A stretch of 64,000 nt of DNA from Pirellulales bacterium (GCA_028279215.1 JANQOF010000026.1:1-64000); one strand, 5' to 3'. Numbered from the stretch's first letter, positions 35,380-44,618 are shown. Notes: a model not told the origin generated them from the sequence alone. Translations and numbers: made by a program.

Positions 35380-37662
35380 TCAACCCGTTCTAGCATTCTT
35401 TTCCTGGTCGGGGTATTTGACCCGACCATGATACACTGCGGTGAGCGATTTCACCAAACTGGCACCCACTTTTCGCACTTCCTCCAGCGTCAGGCCACAC
35501 TCGTCGAATTGTCCGTCTAGTAGGCGTTTTCTCGTTAATTCTTCCACCAAACTCTCGATTCTCGACGGCGTAGGCTCGACCAGCACCCGGCTGGCGCTTT
35601 CCACCGCATCGGCCAACAGCAGCACGCCGGCCTCTTTGGTCTGCGGTTTGGGGCCGGGGTAGCGGAACGAGCTTTCGTCGACCTCGCTGGCGTCAGGGTC
35701 GTTCTCGCGGCGGTCGGTCGCCTGACGGTAGAAGTACTCCACCAGCGTCGTGCCGTGATGTTGTTGAATGAAGTCGATGATTGGCTCAGGCAACCTATTC
35801 TGCCGGGCCAAGTCCGCGCCGTCTTTTACGTGGGCGATGATCACCAGCGTACTCATTGCCGGCACCAGCGCGTCGTGGCGGTTGTCGCCACTGCTTTGGT
35901 TCTCCACGAAATAACCGGGCTTGAGCATTTTACCGATGTCGTGGAAGTAGGCGCCTACGCGGACCAACAACCCGCGCGCCCCAATCGACTCAGCGGCCGC
36001 TTCGGCCAGTGAGGCGACGTTGATTGAGTGGTTGTAGGTGCCCGGCGCGCGGCGTACCAACTCTTGAAGTAGCGGGTGAGCCGGGTCACCGAGTTCCAAC
36101 AGGCTCAAGTCGGTTTGCACGCTGTAGAGCTTTTCGACCAACGGAAGGATGCAAGTCATCAACGAGCCGGCGATCACAGCCCACAACGCGAGCCACAAAG
36201 CCACTTGCAACGTCGGAACGAATGGATCGCCCTGTAGCGTGCCGACTCCCAGGTTTGTAAAGAAAGCCACGGCTGCCGCCACAAAACCAACGCTCAGCAG
36301 TTTGCTCCGCGTACGAACAGAGTCGAGTACGATAATAGCGCCGGCAGTGGTCGCCATTAGCACTACCGCCTCGTGCAGTCCGGTGCCGGTGGAGATTACG
36401 CCAACTAAGGTTACGGCCGTTGCCAGTAACAAAGCGAGTGGTTGAGAATAGGCGACGGCGATCGTCATCCCAAATAGCAGCAGCGGAATGACTTCGGCCT
36501 GTCGATGATAGCGATAGGTCAGATACATCAGCAACACGGCCAGTGCTACCGCGGCCAGCACGCCGATGAAGCGGCTAAGCTCACTTAGGATGCGGGGCTC
36601 CATTTTGTAGATGTAGAAGCCACACAACGTGTACAACGCCACGTACATGCCGAGCACCGCCGCCGAACGAGACAACTTTTGCTGCCAGGTGAGTTCCTTC
36701 AGCAGTTGCTCGTGACCTTTCTCTAAGAGGGCAAACTCGGCTGCGCCAATTCGCTCGCCGGCGGGAGCCAGCTCCTCACCCTGCACGATTTCGCGCATCA
36801 CTGGCTCTTCGTCGACCTTTTCGGCCGCCCGTTGCCGCTCTTCGGTGGTCGCCTTTTCGTTCAACGTGAGTGTGCCGCTTAGGTCGTCGTAAAGGCGCGC
36901 AAAGATATGGGCTGCCACTTCGAGCGATGGCATCCGCAATTCAAGTTGCCGTCGGATGCGGTCTCGAACCGACACCAGCAGCACGTCGTTAATCTGCTTC
37001 TCAACCTGGACGCCCGTCGGTTCCATCTGCTGAATCGTGATCTTTGTGCTTGTCGCATAGTCCTCACTAGGCAACTCGGTCAGGACGCCAAACTGCTCGA
37101 GGTCCTCCTTGAACACGTCGTCCAGCACCCTTTCGATCTTCTTGTCCGACGCATCGTCGAGTAGCGCCTGCTTGAACAGATCGAACTGCTTAGCGCGCTC
37201 TGCATCGGTTGGTTCGGGCGTACCTTCAGCCAGGTCGGGTTGGTAGCTATCCCAAATTTGCGGGTCGACATCTTCCAGCGACTCGGCACCGGCAATCTGT
37301 GCCAACTCGTTGAGCACTCGAGCCTTGAGCTCGACCATTGGCTGCGGGTCTTGATCGTAGACGGCGGTCGCCGTATCCATTGCTTGCTGGCGCGCTTTCG
37401 CGGTCGCTTCCTCATTCACGACCGAAAAGTTAGTTCGCGCCACGACGTCACGGTGCGGGATTTCGCCAAAGTGATGGTCGAGCGGCGGCGCCCAACCGCC
37501 CGTCGCTGCCCAGAGCACCAGTGCCACCAACGCACAAATCGCCAGCCGAAGCAGCACGGGTCCTCGCTGCAGATTTCTCGCGAGCGCTTCAAAGCGACCG
37601 GGCGGCAACTCAACCGAGGCAACCCGATCGCTTCGCGTTTTCTTCGGCGTGGCGGTCGACAT
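35380..37662 (-). CDS. 7TM-HD family protein (PgpH/YqfF-type phosphodiesterase)
   Basis: 760 residues. After one N-terminal membrane helix comes a periplasmic domain (residues about 70-340), then seven hydrophobic helices (about 340-500), and an HD domain with YNHSINVASLAEAAAESIG and YFHDIGKMLKPGYFVENQ (HD near residue 575). PgpH proteins hydrolyse cyclic di-AMP, which is known for Firmicutes. Activity here is inference. It sits between phoH and ybeY, a conserved neighbourhood, and may tune osmotic or envelope signalling. Confidence 0.9.
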   Translation of the reverse strand: MSTATPKKTRSDRVASVELPPGRFEALARNLQRGPVLLRLAICALVALVLWAATGGWAPPLDHHFGEIPHRDVVARTNFSVVNEEATAKARQQAMDTATAVYDQDPQPMVELKARVLNELAQIAGAESLEDVDPQIWDSYQPDLAEGTPEPTDAERAKQFDLFKQALLDDASDKKIERVLDDVFKEDLEQFGVLTELPSEDYATSTKITIQQMEPTGVQVEKQINDVLLVSVRDRIRRQLELRMPSLEVAAHIFARLYDDLSGTLTLNEKATTEERQRAAEKVDEEPVMREIVQGEELAPAGERIGAAEFALLEKGHEQLLKELTWQQKLSRSAAVLGMYVALYTLCGFYIYKMEPRILSELSRFIGVLAAVALAVLLMYLTYRYHRQAEVIPLLLFGMTIAVAYSQPLALLLATAVTLVGVISTGTGLHEAVVLMATTAGAIIVLDSVRTRSKLLSVGFVAAAVAFFTNLGVGTLQGDPFVPTLQVALWLALWAVIAGSLMTCILPLVEKLYSVQTDLSLLELGDPAHPLLQELVRRAPGTYNHSINVASLAEAAAESIGARGLLVRVGAYFHDIGKMLKPGYFVENQSSGDNRHDALVPAMSTLVIIAHVKDGADLARQNRLPEPIIDFIQQHHGTTLVEYFYRQATDRRENDPDASEVDESSFRYPGPKPQTKEAGVLLLADAVESASRVLVEPTPSRIESLVEELTRKRLLDGQFDECGLTLEEVRKVGASLVKSLTAVYHGRVKYPDQEKNARTG

Positions 37663-37721
37663 GGTGAAACGGCGATGTGTTGGGGCCTTAGGCGTCAGAA
37701 CCTGGCTCCAACCCCCAACTC

Positions 37722-38660
37722 CTAACCTGTTCCTTCCTCATACGCTCTGACAATCGACTCGACCAATCGGTGTCGCACGATGTCTTCTTTCGACAGAATG
37801 ACTTGAGCACAGCCGTGGATCCGTTTGAGCCGGGCGATCGCGTCGGTCAAGCCGCTTCGCGTGTGCGATGGCAAGTCGACCTGCGATGTATCGCCCGAAA
37901 CCACCACCTTGCTGTTCGAACCCATACGGGTGAGGAACATCTTCATTTGCGAGACCGTGGTGTTTTGGGCCTCGTCCATGATGATGAACGCATTGTTTAG
38001 CGTCCGCCCGCGCATGTAGGCGAGCGGAACGACCTCGATGATGTCGTCGGCCATGTAACGCTTCACCTGGTCGTAGTCCATCATTTCGCCCAATGCGTCG
38101 AGCAATGGGCGAAGGTAGGGATTGATCTTCGAGAGCAAGTCGCCAGGCAGGTACCCGAGACTCTCGCCGGCTTCGACGGCTGGTCGCACCAATACGATCT
38201 TGCGAATTTGCTGGGCCTTGAGCGCTTCGATCGCGGTGGCCACTGCGAGATACGTCTTACCGGTACCCGCTGGCCCGATGCAGAACACGAGGTCGTGATT
38301 GCGGATGGCCTCGATGTAGGCCTCTTGGCCAGGCGTGCGAGCACGAACGCTCCGCCCGCGTTTGTTGACGTCGACCGGCTTGGTGGTTGACTTGCTCGAC
38401 TTGCCGACCACGCCCGCGATGATCTCGTCGACCTGGTGCGGCATGAGCGCGCCATCGGAACCGATCGCCACGCGCATCTGTTCAAAGATCGCCGTGGCTT
38501 GCAATACCGAACTCTCAGGGCCGCTGAGGTGGATCTTGCCACCGCGCGTTGAGATCTTGGCCTCGGTCGCCTCGCGAATGCGGCGGAGGTGCTGGTCCGA
38601 GGTACCGAACAACAAGATCAGTTGCTCTGGACTACCAACCGGAATGGATGCTTCGATCAT
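37722..38660 (-). CDS. phoH: PhoH family ATPase
   Basis: About 312 residues. An N-terminal KH-like segment (residues about 15-60) is followed by a P-loop NTPase core. The core has FCIGPAGTGKTYLAVA (Walker A), IIEVVPLAYMRGRTLNNAFI, IIMDEAQNTTVSQMKMFLTR (Walker B DEAQN) and SKVVVSGDTSQVDLP, with a C-terminal IVRAYE tail. PhoH proteins are RNA-linked ATPases found with YbeY. The start ATG at 38660 (MIEASIPVG) lacks a strong Shine-Dalgarno; the longer frame from 38735 is Pro/Ser-rich and crosses the leader hairpin. Confidence 0.94.
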   Translation of the reverse strand: MIEASIPVGSPEQLILLFGTSDQHLRRIREATEAKISTRGGKIHLSGPESSVLQATAIFEQMRVAIGSDGALMPHQVDEIIAGVVGKSSKSTTKPVDVNKRGRSVRARTPGQEAYIEAIRNHDLVFCIGPAGTGKTYLAVATAIEALKAQQIRKIVLVRPAVEAGESLGYLPGDLLSKINPYLRPLLDALGEMMDYDQVKRYMADDIIEVVPLAYMRGRTLNNAFIIMDEAQNTTVSQMKMFLTRMGSNSKVVVSGDTSQVDLPSHTRSGLTDAIARLKRIHGCAQVILSKEDIVRHRLVESIVRAYEEGTG

Positions 38661-38711
38661 CAAGCATGGCGACGGCACGCTGGCCAACGCCCGGGGTGTC
38701 GAAAATAAACA

Positions 38712-38732
38712 AGGCCAGCGCACCGCTGGCCT
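38712..38732 (-). promoter_or_regulatory. hairpin with T-rich tail in phoH leader
   Basis: An 8-bp stem (AGGCCAGC with GCTGGCCT) closes a 5-nt loop, and on the minus strand it is followed by TTGTTTATTTTC. This has the form of a weak terminator or attenuator about 50 nt upstream of the phoH ATG. It could also end an upstream transcript, but no minus-strand gene lies immediately above. Confidence 0.45.
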
Positions 38733-38956
38733 CAATGGACAACTATACCTAACCGCCCGCCAGCGAAGCTACCCGGCGGTTTTGACTTGCGCGTAACTCT
38801 TTGGAAGAACGTAGATTATGACGATTATGCCGAATGGAGCCAGCCTGGAGAGTTGGGCGGCCGTGGCCTTCTAGGATGCCGGACAATTGGCTGCTTCGCG
38901 GTGGTTAATGGCACGCTAGGCTTGCGTGACTTCCCACTGGCAAGGCCCTCGAACTC

Positions 38957-40237
38957 GTGAAACAAGATAAGTCAGAGCAAAGCGATGATCCCGCTCTCCG
39001 ACCCGCTGGAGTGGCTTCCATTGCGCTCGCCGTTTTGATGATAGCCGTTGGGTTGGCGGGAATCGTCCGCAATGTTCAGACCGCCCCTCGTTTGATCGAC
39101 TTCTCGCATTACTACCTCGCGTCGAATTTTGTGATCTCGGGACGCGATCCGTACAGCGAGCCGTTGAGGCCGCACTGCGAGCGATTAGGGCTCGAGTACG
39201 ACGCCCGCATTCCCATTGGCGCGCACCCACCGTTGCTACTCCGTACGTTCGCCACTTTCAGTTGGCTGCCGCTAGCTCAGGCGTACGGCATTTGGGCTTG
39301 TGTGCAGGCGCTATGTGCTGTGGCCACGGTAGCACTCACCTTGCGACTCCTGGCGATTCCACTCGCCAGTCGTTTGGGTGTGCTGCTTATCGGTCTGGTG
39401 CTCGGTTCCACGGCCATGCTCGACCATTGGTACTACTCGCAGGTGCAGTTGCTCGTGGGCGTGGTGCTGCTTAGCGCCTACGCGCTAGCGCGACGAGAGC
39501 AACACCAACTGGCGTGTGCGTTGGTGGGGCTGGCCGCGTTCTTCAAACTGTATCCGGCCTTCTTACTGCCGTGGTTCGTGATGTACCGCTCCATCGGCGT
39601 CCGCGACATAGTCGGGCGCTTGCTAGTAATCGCCGGTGTTGGCGCTGCGGTGTGGGGGGTGACCGGATTCGACGCGTGGTACGGTTTCGCAACGCGGGGC
39701 ATGCCGGTCATTCGGTCGGGGAGCGAATCGCTAAGTAATTTTTCGTTGCAAGCGGTCGTCGCCCGTTCGGCCGAGGCTTGCCTCGACGGGTCCGCGGCTT
39801 GGCTGCCGGGATTGCTTGCCAAGATGATCTCGCTGTGCGTGATCGCTTGGGCTTACTGGACCGCCTGGCGGCGGCCATTGGCCAAGCATGTGCCGTTCTG
39901 CTTGTTGGTTACGGTCATGTTGCTGACGAGCCCTGTGTCGTGGGCTCACTACTTGGTGCTGATGATCTTCCCCGCAGCCGTGCTGATTCGCGAGTCGCTC
40001 AGGTCCTCGAATCTGTACGCCCGCTTCGGCGGAATTGCGATCGCCGTGTTGTGCCTGATGCCCTATCTCGACCTTTACTTGTTGCCGCCCGCGCCCAATT
40101 GGTGGCGAGTGACGGCGCACCTGTACCCAACGTTTGTATTGGTGTTTGCGGCAGCGCTGCTTGGCGGTTTGCGAACGGGCCTGAGCCGCGAACTAGCGCC
40201 GCCCACGCGATTCCCCGCGACGAGTTGGACGACGTGA
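38957..40237 (+). CDS. GT87-type (DUF2029) polytopic glycosyltransferase
   Basis: 426 residues with about ten hydrophobic segments. The N-terminal luminal loop contains IDFSHYYLASNFVISGRDPYS near residue 50, and the LDHWYYSQVQLLVGVVLLSA block follows, as in the GT87 family of polyprenyl-phosphate-dependent mannosyltransferases. FFKLYPAFLLPWFVMY is a further family-like block. It probably adds a sugar to an extracytoplasmic glycan or glycoprotein. The start is GTG with only a distant AAGG. It is followed at 185 nt by a methyltransferase on the same strand. Confidence 0.78.
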   Translation: MKQDKSEQSDDPALRPAGVASIALAVLMIAVGLAGIVRNVQTAPRLIDFSHYYLASNFVISGRDPYSEPLRPHCERLGLEYDARIPIGAHPPLLLRTFATFSWLPLAQAYGIWACVQALCAVATVALTLRLLAIPLASRLGVLLIGLVLGSTAMLDHWYYSQVQLLVGVVLLSAYALARREQHQLACALVGLAAFFKLYPAFLLPWFVMYRSIGVRDIVGRLLVIAGVGAAVWGVTGFDAWYGFATRGMPVIRSGSESLSNFSLQAVVARSAEACLDGSAAWLPGLLAKMISLCVIAWAYWTAWRRPLAKHVPFCLLVTVMLLTSPVSWAHYLVLMIFPAAVLIRESLRSSNLYARFGGIAIAVLCLMPYLDLYLLPPAPNWWRVTAHLYPTFVLVFAAALLGGLRTGLSRELAPPTRFPATSWTT

Positions 40238-40297
40238 GCCGAATGCGCTAGCCTCGGATGAACGCGGTAGCACCCGACGCTAGCGCATTCGGCTCAC
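40234..40297. repeat. long perfect inverted repeat (19-bp arms)
   Basis: GTGAGCCGAATGCGCTAGC at 40234-40252 is perfectly inverted at 40279-40297. After one mismatch the stem can extend by TCGG/CCGA, leaving a loop of about 16 nt. The first arm overlaps the GT87 stop region. It is too long and too regular for a simple terminator, has no T-tract, and resembles REP/MITE-type dispersed palindromes. Confidence 0.75.
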
Positions 40298-40422
40298 CCC
40301 ACAGAAGATGTACAGCCGTTGCGACCGCACTGGCGCCACTTGGGTGCCACAAGCGTGACCTATACTTTTCGAGCGACGTTCACGTTTGTGCCCGCTTTAC
40401 TCCGTCACCGCCTGTGTAACCT

Positions 40423-41181
40423 ATGGAAGCCTCCGCACTTCAAACCGGTGTCAGCCAGCTTGTGGAACCTACCGAGGTTGTCTCGCACGATGGCCTGGAG
40501 ATTCTCGAGAACGTTGGCCAGGCGCCCAAGTTCAATGATTGGCTGATGCAGGTGCTGAGGCCGTACTTGGGCGAGAGCGTGTTGGAAGCGGGCTCGGGCA
40601 TTGGAAACCTCACCGAGCGGCTAACCGATCGCCGTCGAGTGGTTGGCATCGATATGGACGCGACCTACGTGGCGCGGCTTCGCCGACGCCATGCCGACCC
40701 CGAACAGTTTGCGTTCCATGCGGCCGACTTGCACGACCTTGATCAGGTAGTCGAGTTGGCTGACGAAAAGTTCGACAGCGTGTTGTGCGTCAACGTGCTG
40801 GAACACGTGCAAGACGACCAACTTGTGCTTGGCCATTTCGCCAAACTGCTCGCACCTGGCGGCACGGCAGTGCTGTTGGTGCCGGCGCACCCTTGGCTGT
40901 ATTCCCAAGTCGACCACACGCTGGGCCATTACCGACGGTACACGCGCAGCGAGTTTCGCACCAAGATCGAGAACACGGGCCTCAAAGTGGAGCGACTGTA
41001 CGGGTTCAATCGCCTGGGCACGCTTGGCTGGTGGGCCTCGGGCAAGGTGCTACGCCGACGCACGCTGTCGGCCCGGCAGATGAAAACCTACGAACGCTTG
41101 CTGCCAGTTGCAAAGACCATTGAGAAGTTCTCAGCACTGCCCGCTCTATCGGTGGTAGCGATTGCACGCAAAGCTGGGTGA
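40423..41181 (+). CDS. class I SAM-dependent methyltransferase
   Basis: 252 residues. Motif I is SVLEAGSGIGNLTERL near residue 50, the acidic end of strand 2 is VVGIDMDATYVARL, and the post-II FDSVLCVNVLEHVQDDQ block is clear. The C-terminal part includes HTLGHYRRYTRSEF, which is typical of methyltransferases linked with glycosyltransferases. The substrate is unknown; the neighbouring GT87 gene hints at a lipid or glycan. Translation probably starts at the ATG at 40423. Confidence 0.85.
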   Translation: MEASALQTGVSQLVEPTEVVSHDGLEILENVGQAPKFNDWLMQVLRPYLGESVLEAGSGIGNLTERLTDRRRVVGIDMDATYVARLRRRHADPEQFAFHAADLHDLDQVVELADEKFDSVLCVNVLEHVQDDQLVLGHFAKLLAPGGTAVLLVPAHPWLYSQVDHTLGHYRRYTRSEFRTKIENTGLKVERLYGFNRLGTLGWWASGKVLRRRTLSARQMKTYERLLPVAKTIEKFSALPALSVVAIARKAG

Positions 41182-41203
41182 GTGGAGAACACGAGCAAGC
41201 GCC

Positions 41204-41882
41204 TGTGTGCCACTGGCTTTGCCAGTGACAGGCTAGCTGTGTTCGGTTTGCACGCCACTATGGTCAAACCACTGGGCCACAGGTCTAGTTACAGGAGGCA
41301 GGTCGGAGTCTGCAATACCTTGCAGGTAGTAGCGGGCACTCGACCACCGCCAATCAATGGCACGACCACATAAGCCACGTGTCACAGGATTCGTGTGAAT
41401 GTAGTCGATGCTCGCCTTTACCGCTCGTGGGCTGAAGAGATTTCGGTCAATACCTGGACCTTCTTGCCAGAACCGGAAGCAGGTCTTGCCTGGGCGCTCG
41501 CGTACGGTGAGTCGATCGAGAAGCAACGCATTTCCGTTTTGCAGAAGCTGCTTTATTGCTTTGGAAGTTGGCTGCTTCGCTCGAGCCAATAGACGGCTGA
41601 CTCTTGCTTCCTGGCGGATCGGATGCACCAAGAGATGGACGTGTTCAGGCATGAACACGAAAGCCACAAGTTCAAATTTCTCCTGGGTGCATGCAGATGT
41701 GAGACAGCGAGCAAAAATCGCACGCCACTCATCATTGGTGAGAAGTGGCAGACGACGGTAGCAAGAGAAAGTTAGCTCGTGCAGATGGCCGCGTCCTTCA
41801 AAGTGCCTGACTCGTTTTTGGTGGAGGTCAACTGGCATCGCTTCATGGTAGTTCCGTTCACTGGCAGAGCCAGTGGCACACA
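41204..41882. mobile_element. RAYT element with inverted REP ends
   Basis: The Y1 transposase gene is bracketed by inverted near-identical ends. The left end at 41204-41230 contains CACTGGC-TTT-GCCAGTG. The right end at 41854-41882 contains CACTGGC-AGA-GCCAGTG, and its reverse complement matches the left in about 25 of 28 positions, including TGTGTGCCACTGGCT. Each end is itself a REP-like hairpin. The unit is about 680 bp and lies between a methyltransferase and a small hypothetical gene without interrupting either. Confidence 0.82.
41233..41838 (-). CDS. REP-associated tyrosine transposase (RAYT, Y1 family)
   Basis: About 201 residues. The HUH motif is in AFVFMPEHVHLLVHP (HVH) near residue 65, and the catalytic Tyr is likely in the KASIDYIHTNPVTRGLC helix near residue 155, followed by DWRWSSARYY. 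RAYT enzymes nick single-stranded REP hairpins and drive REP/REPIN spread. I start it at the ATG at 41838 (MPVDLHQKRVRH); the upstream extension of the frame is arginine-rich and runs through the right REP hairpin. The stop codon sits 3 nt inside the left REP. Confidence 0.9.
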   Translation of the reverse strand: MPVDLHQKRVRHFEGRGHLHELTFSCYRRLPLLTNDEWRAIFARCLTSACTQEKFELVAFVFMPEHVHLLVHPIRQEARVSRLLARAKQPTSKAIKQLLQNGNALLLDRLTVRERPGKTCFRFWQEGPGIDRNLFSPRAVKASIDYIHTNPVTRGLCGRAIDWRWSSARYYLQGIADSDLPPVTRPVAQWFDHSGVQTEHS

Positions 41883-41921
41883 AAACAGATGATGGTCGAA
41901 ACAGCCCCACAACGGTGGCTG

Positions 41922-42392
41922 TCACTTGCGCCCAATAAACAACGACCTGATTCCGTGTCCTATCATGGCACCAACTCCGCCGCCGATGGCGCCGCCGATG
42001 GCCCCACCGGGCACAACGCCCGTCGCCATGTTTAGATATAGCATCATCGCGACCCCGGCGAAGGCGCCGACCACGGCGCAAAGATGAAGCGCCCCGTTCT
42101 TTGCGACCTGGCCATCGCCGTTGGCTGGTTTACCCGCTTGATCGTAGACACCCGAATGAATCAGCTCGTTGTCTTCATGAATCTGAAGATGAACAGCTGT
42201 CGCACCGAGCTTGCCAACTTTTCGAACTTCTACCGCGTAGTCTCGGTCGCCGACGCGCAACTTCTGCCGCGAATCGATTCCCATTTTGCCTTCGAACACC
42301 GTTTCGCCATTGATCGACACGCGATCTTTGGCAGAGGTGAAGGTCTTATCGATCTTGATCGTATCGTCCAGCACTTGGATTTTGGTGGCCAT
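41922..42392 (-). CDS. hypothetical protein with C-terminal glycine-zipper helices
   Basis: 156 residues of unknown function. The N-terminal 95 residues look like a beta-rich soluble domain (DKTFTSAKDRVSINGETVFEGK, VGDRDYAVEVRKVGKLG), followed by a hydrophobic helix (LHLCAVVGAFAGVAMMLYL) and a Gly-zipper (GGAIGGAIGGGVGAMIGHG). This suggests a membrane-anchored accessory protein. No family name came to mind. The ATG at 42392 is used. It lies next to the RAYT element but is intact. Confidence 0.6.
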   Translation of the reverse strand: MATKIQVLDDTIKIDKTFTSAKDRVSINGETVFEGKMGIDSRQKLRVGDRDYAVEVRKVGKLGATAVHLQIHEDNELIHSGVYDQAGKPANGDGQVAKNGALHLCAVVGAFAGVAMMLYLNMATGVVPGGAIGGAIGGGVGAMIGHGIRSLFIGRK

Positions 42393-42537
42393 ATGGGGAG
42401 CTCGCCGAGTTCATGAGAATATGGGCATGGAGACGCACGAGTCACCCCGATTGTAACCGCCGGACGACCGACTAAATGGGGTCGCGCGGAACAATTCTCG
42501 AGAATAGGCTGCCGCACTGGGAGTTCCGCGCCAGGAC

Positions 42538-43281
42538 CTATTCCTCGCTGAATTCCGCTTCCACCACCATGCGGCTGAAGTCGGCGTAGGCCGAGCCGAT
42601 GGTCTTGGCCATCGTGTCGGGGAAGACATGGAAGTCGCCGGCTTTCAAACTCTCTACAATCGCTTCGGCAACGAGTGAGGGTGGTTCGGCGATTTCCGTC
42701 AATCCTGCGTCGTCTCCCATGTCGGTCGCAATCGGCCCGGGGTGCACGCTCAACATCTCGATTCCATGTTCCTTTAGGGAAGATCGAAGCGACTGAACCA
42801 ACGAGTAACTGGCTGCCTTCGACGCGCAGTAGGTGGCAAACTGAGGAAAGGCCTTCATCGAGACCACCGAATTGAGTTGGACAATCGCACCACCGCCGTT
42901 CGCTTTGACAACCGGCACGAAGGCTTGAACCACGTTGAGGAATCCAAACACATTGGCATCCAATTCAAACTTCAGGTCGTCGATCGCCGTCTCGGAGAGC
43001 GCCGTCGACGTTCGTAGCACGCCGGCATTGTTAATCACCAGATTCACATCCGCCGCATTCTCGGCAGCAGCGGCGATCGTGTCGGGCTGAACGAGATCAA
43101 GCTCCAGCGGTACGACCCGGTCCCCATACTCGTCGACAAGCGAAGCGACCGTCTCGGGGTTACGCACGGCGGCGTAGACCTTCTTCACACCGTTCTCCAG
43201 CAAGGTTTCGGTGATCACCCGGCCGATGCCTCGATTCGCACCAGTGACTAGGGCAACGGATCCTTCAATGTCGAATGGCAT
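42538..43281 (-). CDS. short-chain dehydrogenase/reductase
   Basis: About 247 residues with the classical SDR Rossmann signature [12 protein letters not shown] near residue 12, an NNAG motif (VINNAGVL), the catalytic Ser in VQLNSVVSM and the YxxxK in [10 protein letters not shown]. The NAD(P)-dependent oxidoreductase substrate is unknown. The ATG at 43281 follows an AAGAGAG Shine-Dalgarno about 8 nt upstream. The longer frame to 43413 is rejected because it is Arg/Pro-rich and lacks a ribosome binding site. Confidence 0.88.
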   Translation of the reverse strand: MPFDIEGSVALVTGANRGIGRVITETLLENGVKKVYAAVRNPETVASLVDEYGDRVVPLELDLVQPDTIAAAAENAADVNLVINNAGVLRTSTALSETAIDDLKFELDANVFGFLNVVQAFVPVVKANGGGAIVQLNSVVSMKAFPQFATYCASKAASYSLVQSLRSSLKEHGIEMLSVHPGPIATDMGDDAGLTEIAEPPSLVAEAIVESLKAGDFHVFPDTMAKTIGSAYADFSRMVVEAEFSEE

Positions 43282-43872
43282 ACGAAACTCTCTTGGTTTG
43301 GGTGCTAGAGTTGGGTATCGGTGGACGGGTACCGCATTGTAGCGAGCGGCGGTGAGTGGACCAGCGGCGGCACACCGGCGTGCCTGGTGGCCAAGAATCG
43401 TTGTGGAATCCATCCGCTAGTTTGATCTAATAGATGGCTGCGGATTGTTGTAGTCGCGTGGCCTGCGAGCATCCGACGGGTGCTGATTTGGTTACCAGGC
43501 GTTTGGTCGTTGATCACAGCGCAGGGGTTTTTTCCAACCACATGGGTACCCGTGAATTTACGGCCGTATGCTCGTGTTTCCCCGTTGCTGTAACCTGATT
43601 CAATGGAACAACTTACGAAGATGCGGCTCGACTCGCAGTGCCGAATAGATGCACAGAGAATCGTTTGTTCGCGGAGCGGGGTGCGAATTTACTCGAAGTG
43701 GTTGTTGTGTAATGAGTTACACGAACGAGTTTTTTCTCGCTGTGGCAAAATGTGAATTTACCTACAGTAGCCCACCCGGGGCTCATATACGGCTGGTTGT
43801 CCGGCACGAGCACCGAGTCTAAGGTTCGATAGAGGGACGACGTAGAGTTCAAGTACGCTACTTCAATAAATC
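43282..43872. other. 591-bp gap without a credible gene
   Basis: The region separates the divergent SDR and msrB genes. Open frames here (for example 43613-43852 minus) have no family resemblance or ribosome binding site. A short palindrome GTGTAA-tgag-TTACAC lies at 43707-43722 and could be an operator. A TTTTTT run near 43524 follows no stable stem. I see no RNA gene. Confidence 0.5.
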
Positions 43873-44544
43873 ATGAAGAACTACCACATGCTAATTCCAC
43901 TCCTGCTGCTGGCCGCCGGCTGCGAAGCGATCGACACGTCGACTCTGCCTGCTACCCCTGCTGTAAAGGAAACCACGATGCCGAGTGATCCGTCGGACGC
44001 GAAACCGGAACCGGAAATCGAGCCAATCGAGAAGTCGGACGAGGAGTGGAAGAAGCACCTAACCGAAGAGGAGTTTTACATCCTGCGGCAGAAGGGCACC
44101 GAGCGAGCCTTCACTGGTGAGTACGACAAACACTTCGAGCCGGGCGCGTATGCGTGCGCTGGGTGCGGGCTCATCTTGTTCGAGAGCGAAACCAAGTTTA
44201 ACAGCCGTTGTGGCTGGCCCGCGTTCTACGCGGCCAAGGCGGGCAATCGCGTAGTGCAAACCCCTGACTACAGCCTTGGCATGGTTCGCGTCGAGGTAAC
44301 GTGTGCTCGCTGCGATGGGCACCTGGGTCACGTCTTCGAAGGCGAAGGCCTCGGCACGCCCACCGATCAGCGGTACTGCATCAATAGCGTCTCGCTCGAT
44401 TTCATCCCTGCCGAGGAACTGAAGAAGGGGATGGCGGAGGAGGCCAAGCCGGCCGCGCAACCGGCAGCGGACGCCACGGCTGGCAAGGGGCCCGAAGCGA
44501 AAAAGGTTGAACAAGAGAGCACGGAGGGAACAGAGGAAGAGTGA
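43873..44544 (+). CDS. msrB: lipoprotein peptide-methionine (R)-S-oxide reductase
   Basis: 223 residues. A lipoprotein signal (LLLLAAGC lipobox near residue 17) places the enzyme outside the cytoplasm. After a Pro/Glu-rich linker, residues about 55-185 form the MsrB domain: EEEFYILRQKGTERAFTGEY, CAGCG and CARCDGHLGHVF (two zinc CxxC), SRCGWPAFY, and the catalytic RYCINSVSLDF. The C-terminal tail (about 35 residues) is Ala/Lys/Glu-rich. It repairs oxidised methionine in envelope proteins. No strong Shine-Dalgarno is seen before the ATG. Confidence 0.92.
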   Translation: MKNYHMLIPLLLLAAGCEAIDTSTLPATPAVKETTMPSDPSDAKPEPEIEPIEKSDEEWKKHLTEEEFYILRQKGTERAFTGEYDKHFEPGAYACAGCGLILFESETKFNSRCGWPAFYAAKAGNRVVQTPDYSLGMVRVEVTCARCDGHLGHVFEGEGLGTPTDQRYCINSVSLDFIPAEELKKGMAEEAKPAAQPAADATAGKGPEAKKVEQESTEGTEEE

Positions 44545-44570
44545 GTTGCACTCTCTCACGCGCTCTAGCC

Positions 44571-44587
44571 GGGCCGCCACGCGGCCC
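44571..44587. repeat. GC-rich hairpin after msrB
   Basis: GGGCCGC-cac-GCGGCCC is a perfect 7-bp stem with a 3-nt loop between the convergent stops of msrB and the GYD gene. An ACGGTT-T-AACCGT palindrome follows at 44595-44607. There is no T-tract of terminator length, so it is either a weak bidirectional terminator or a REP-like unit. Confidence 0.5.
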
Positions 44588-44618
44588 ACGAATGACGGTT
44601 TAACCGTACACCGATGCG

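Noticed and set aside
43613..43852. 79-codon minus-strand open frame in the SDR-msrB gap
   Set aside because: No ribosome binding site, no family resemblance, and Ser/Thr-rich composition unlike the neighbours.
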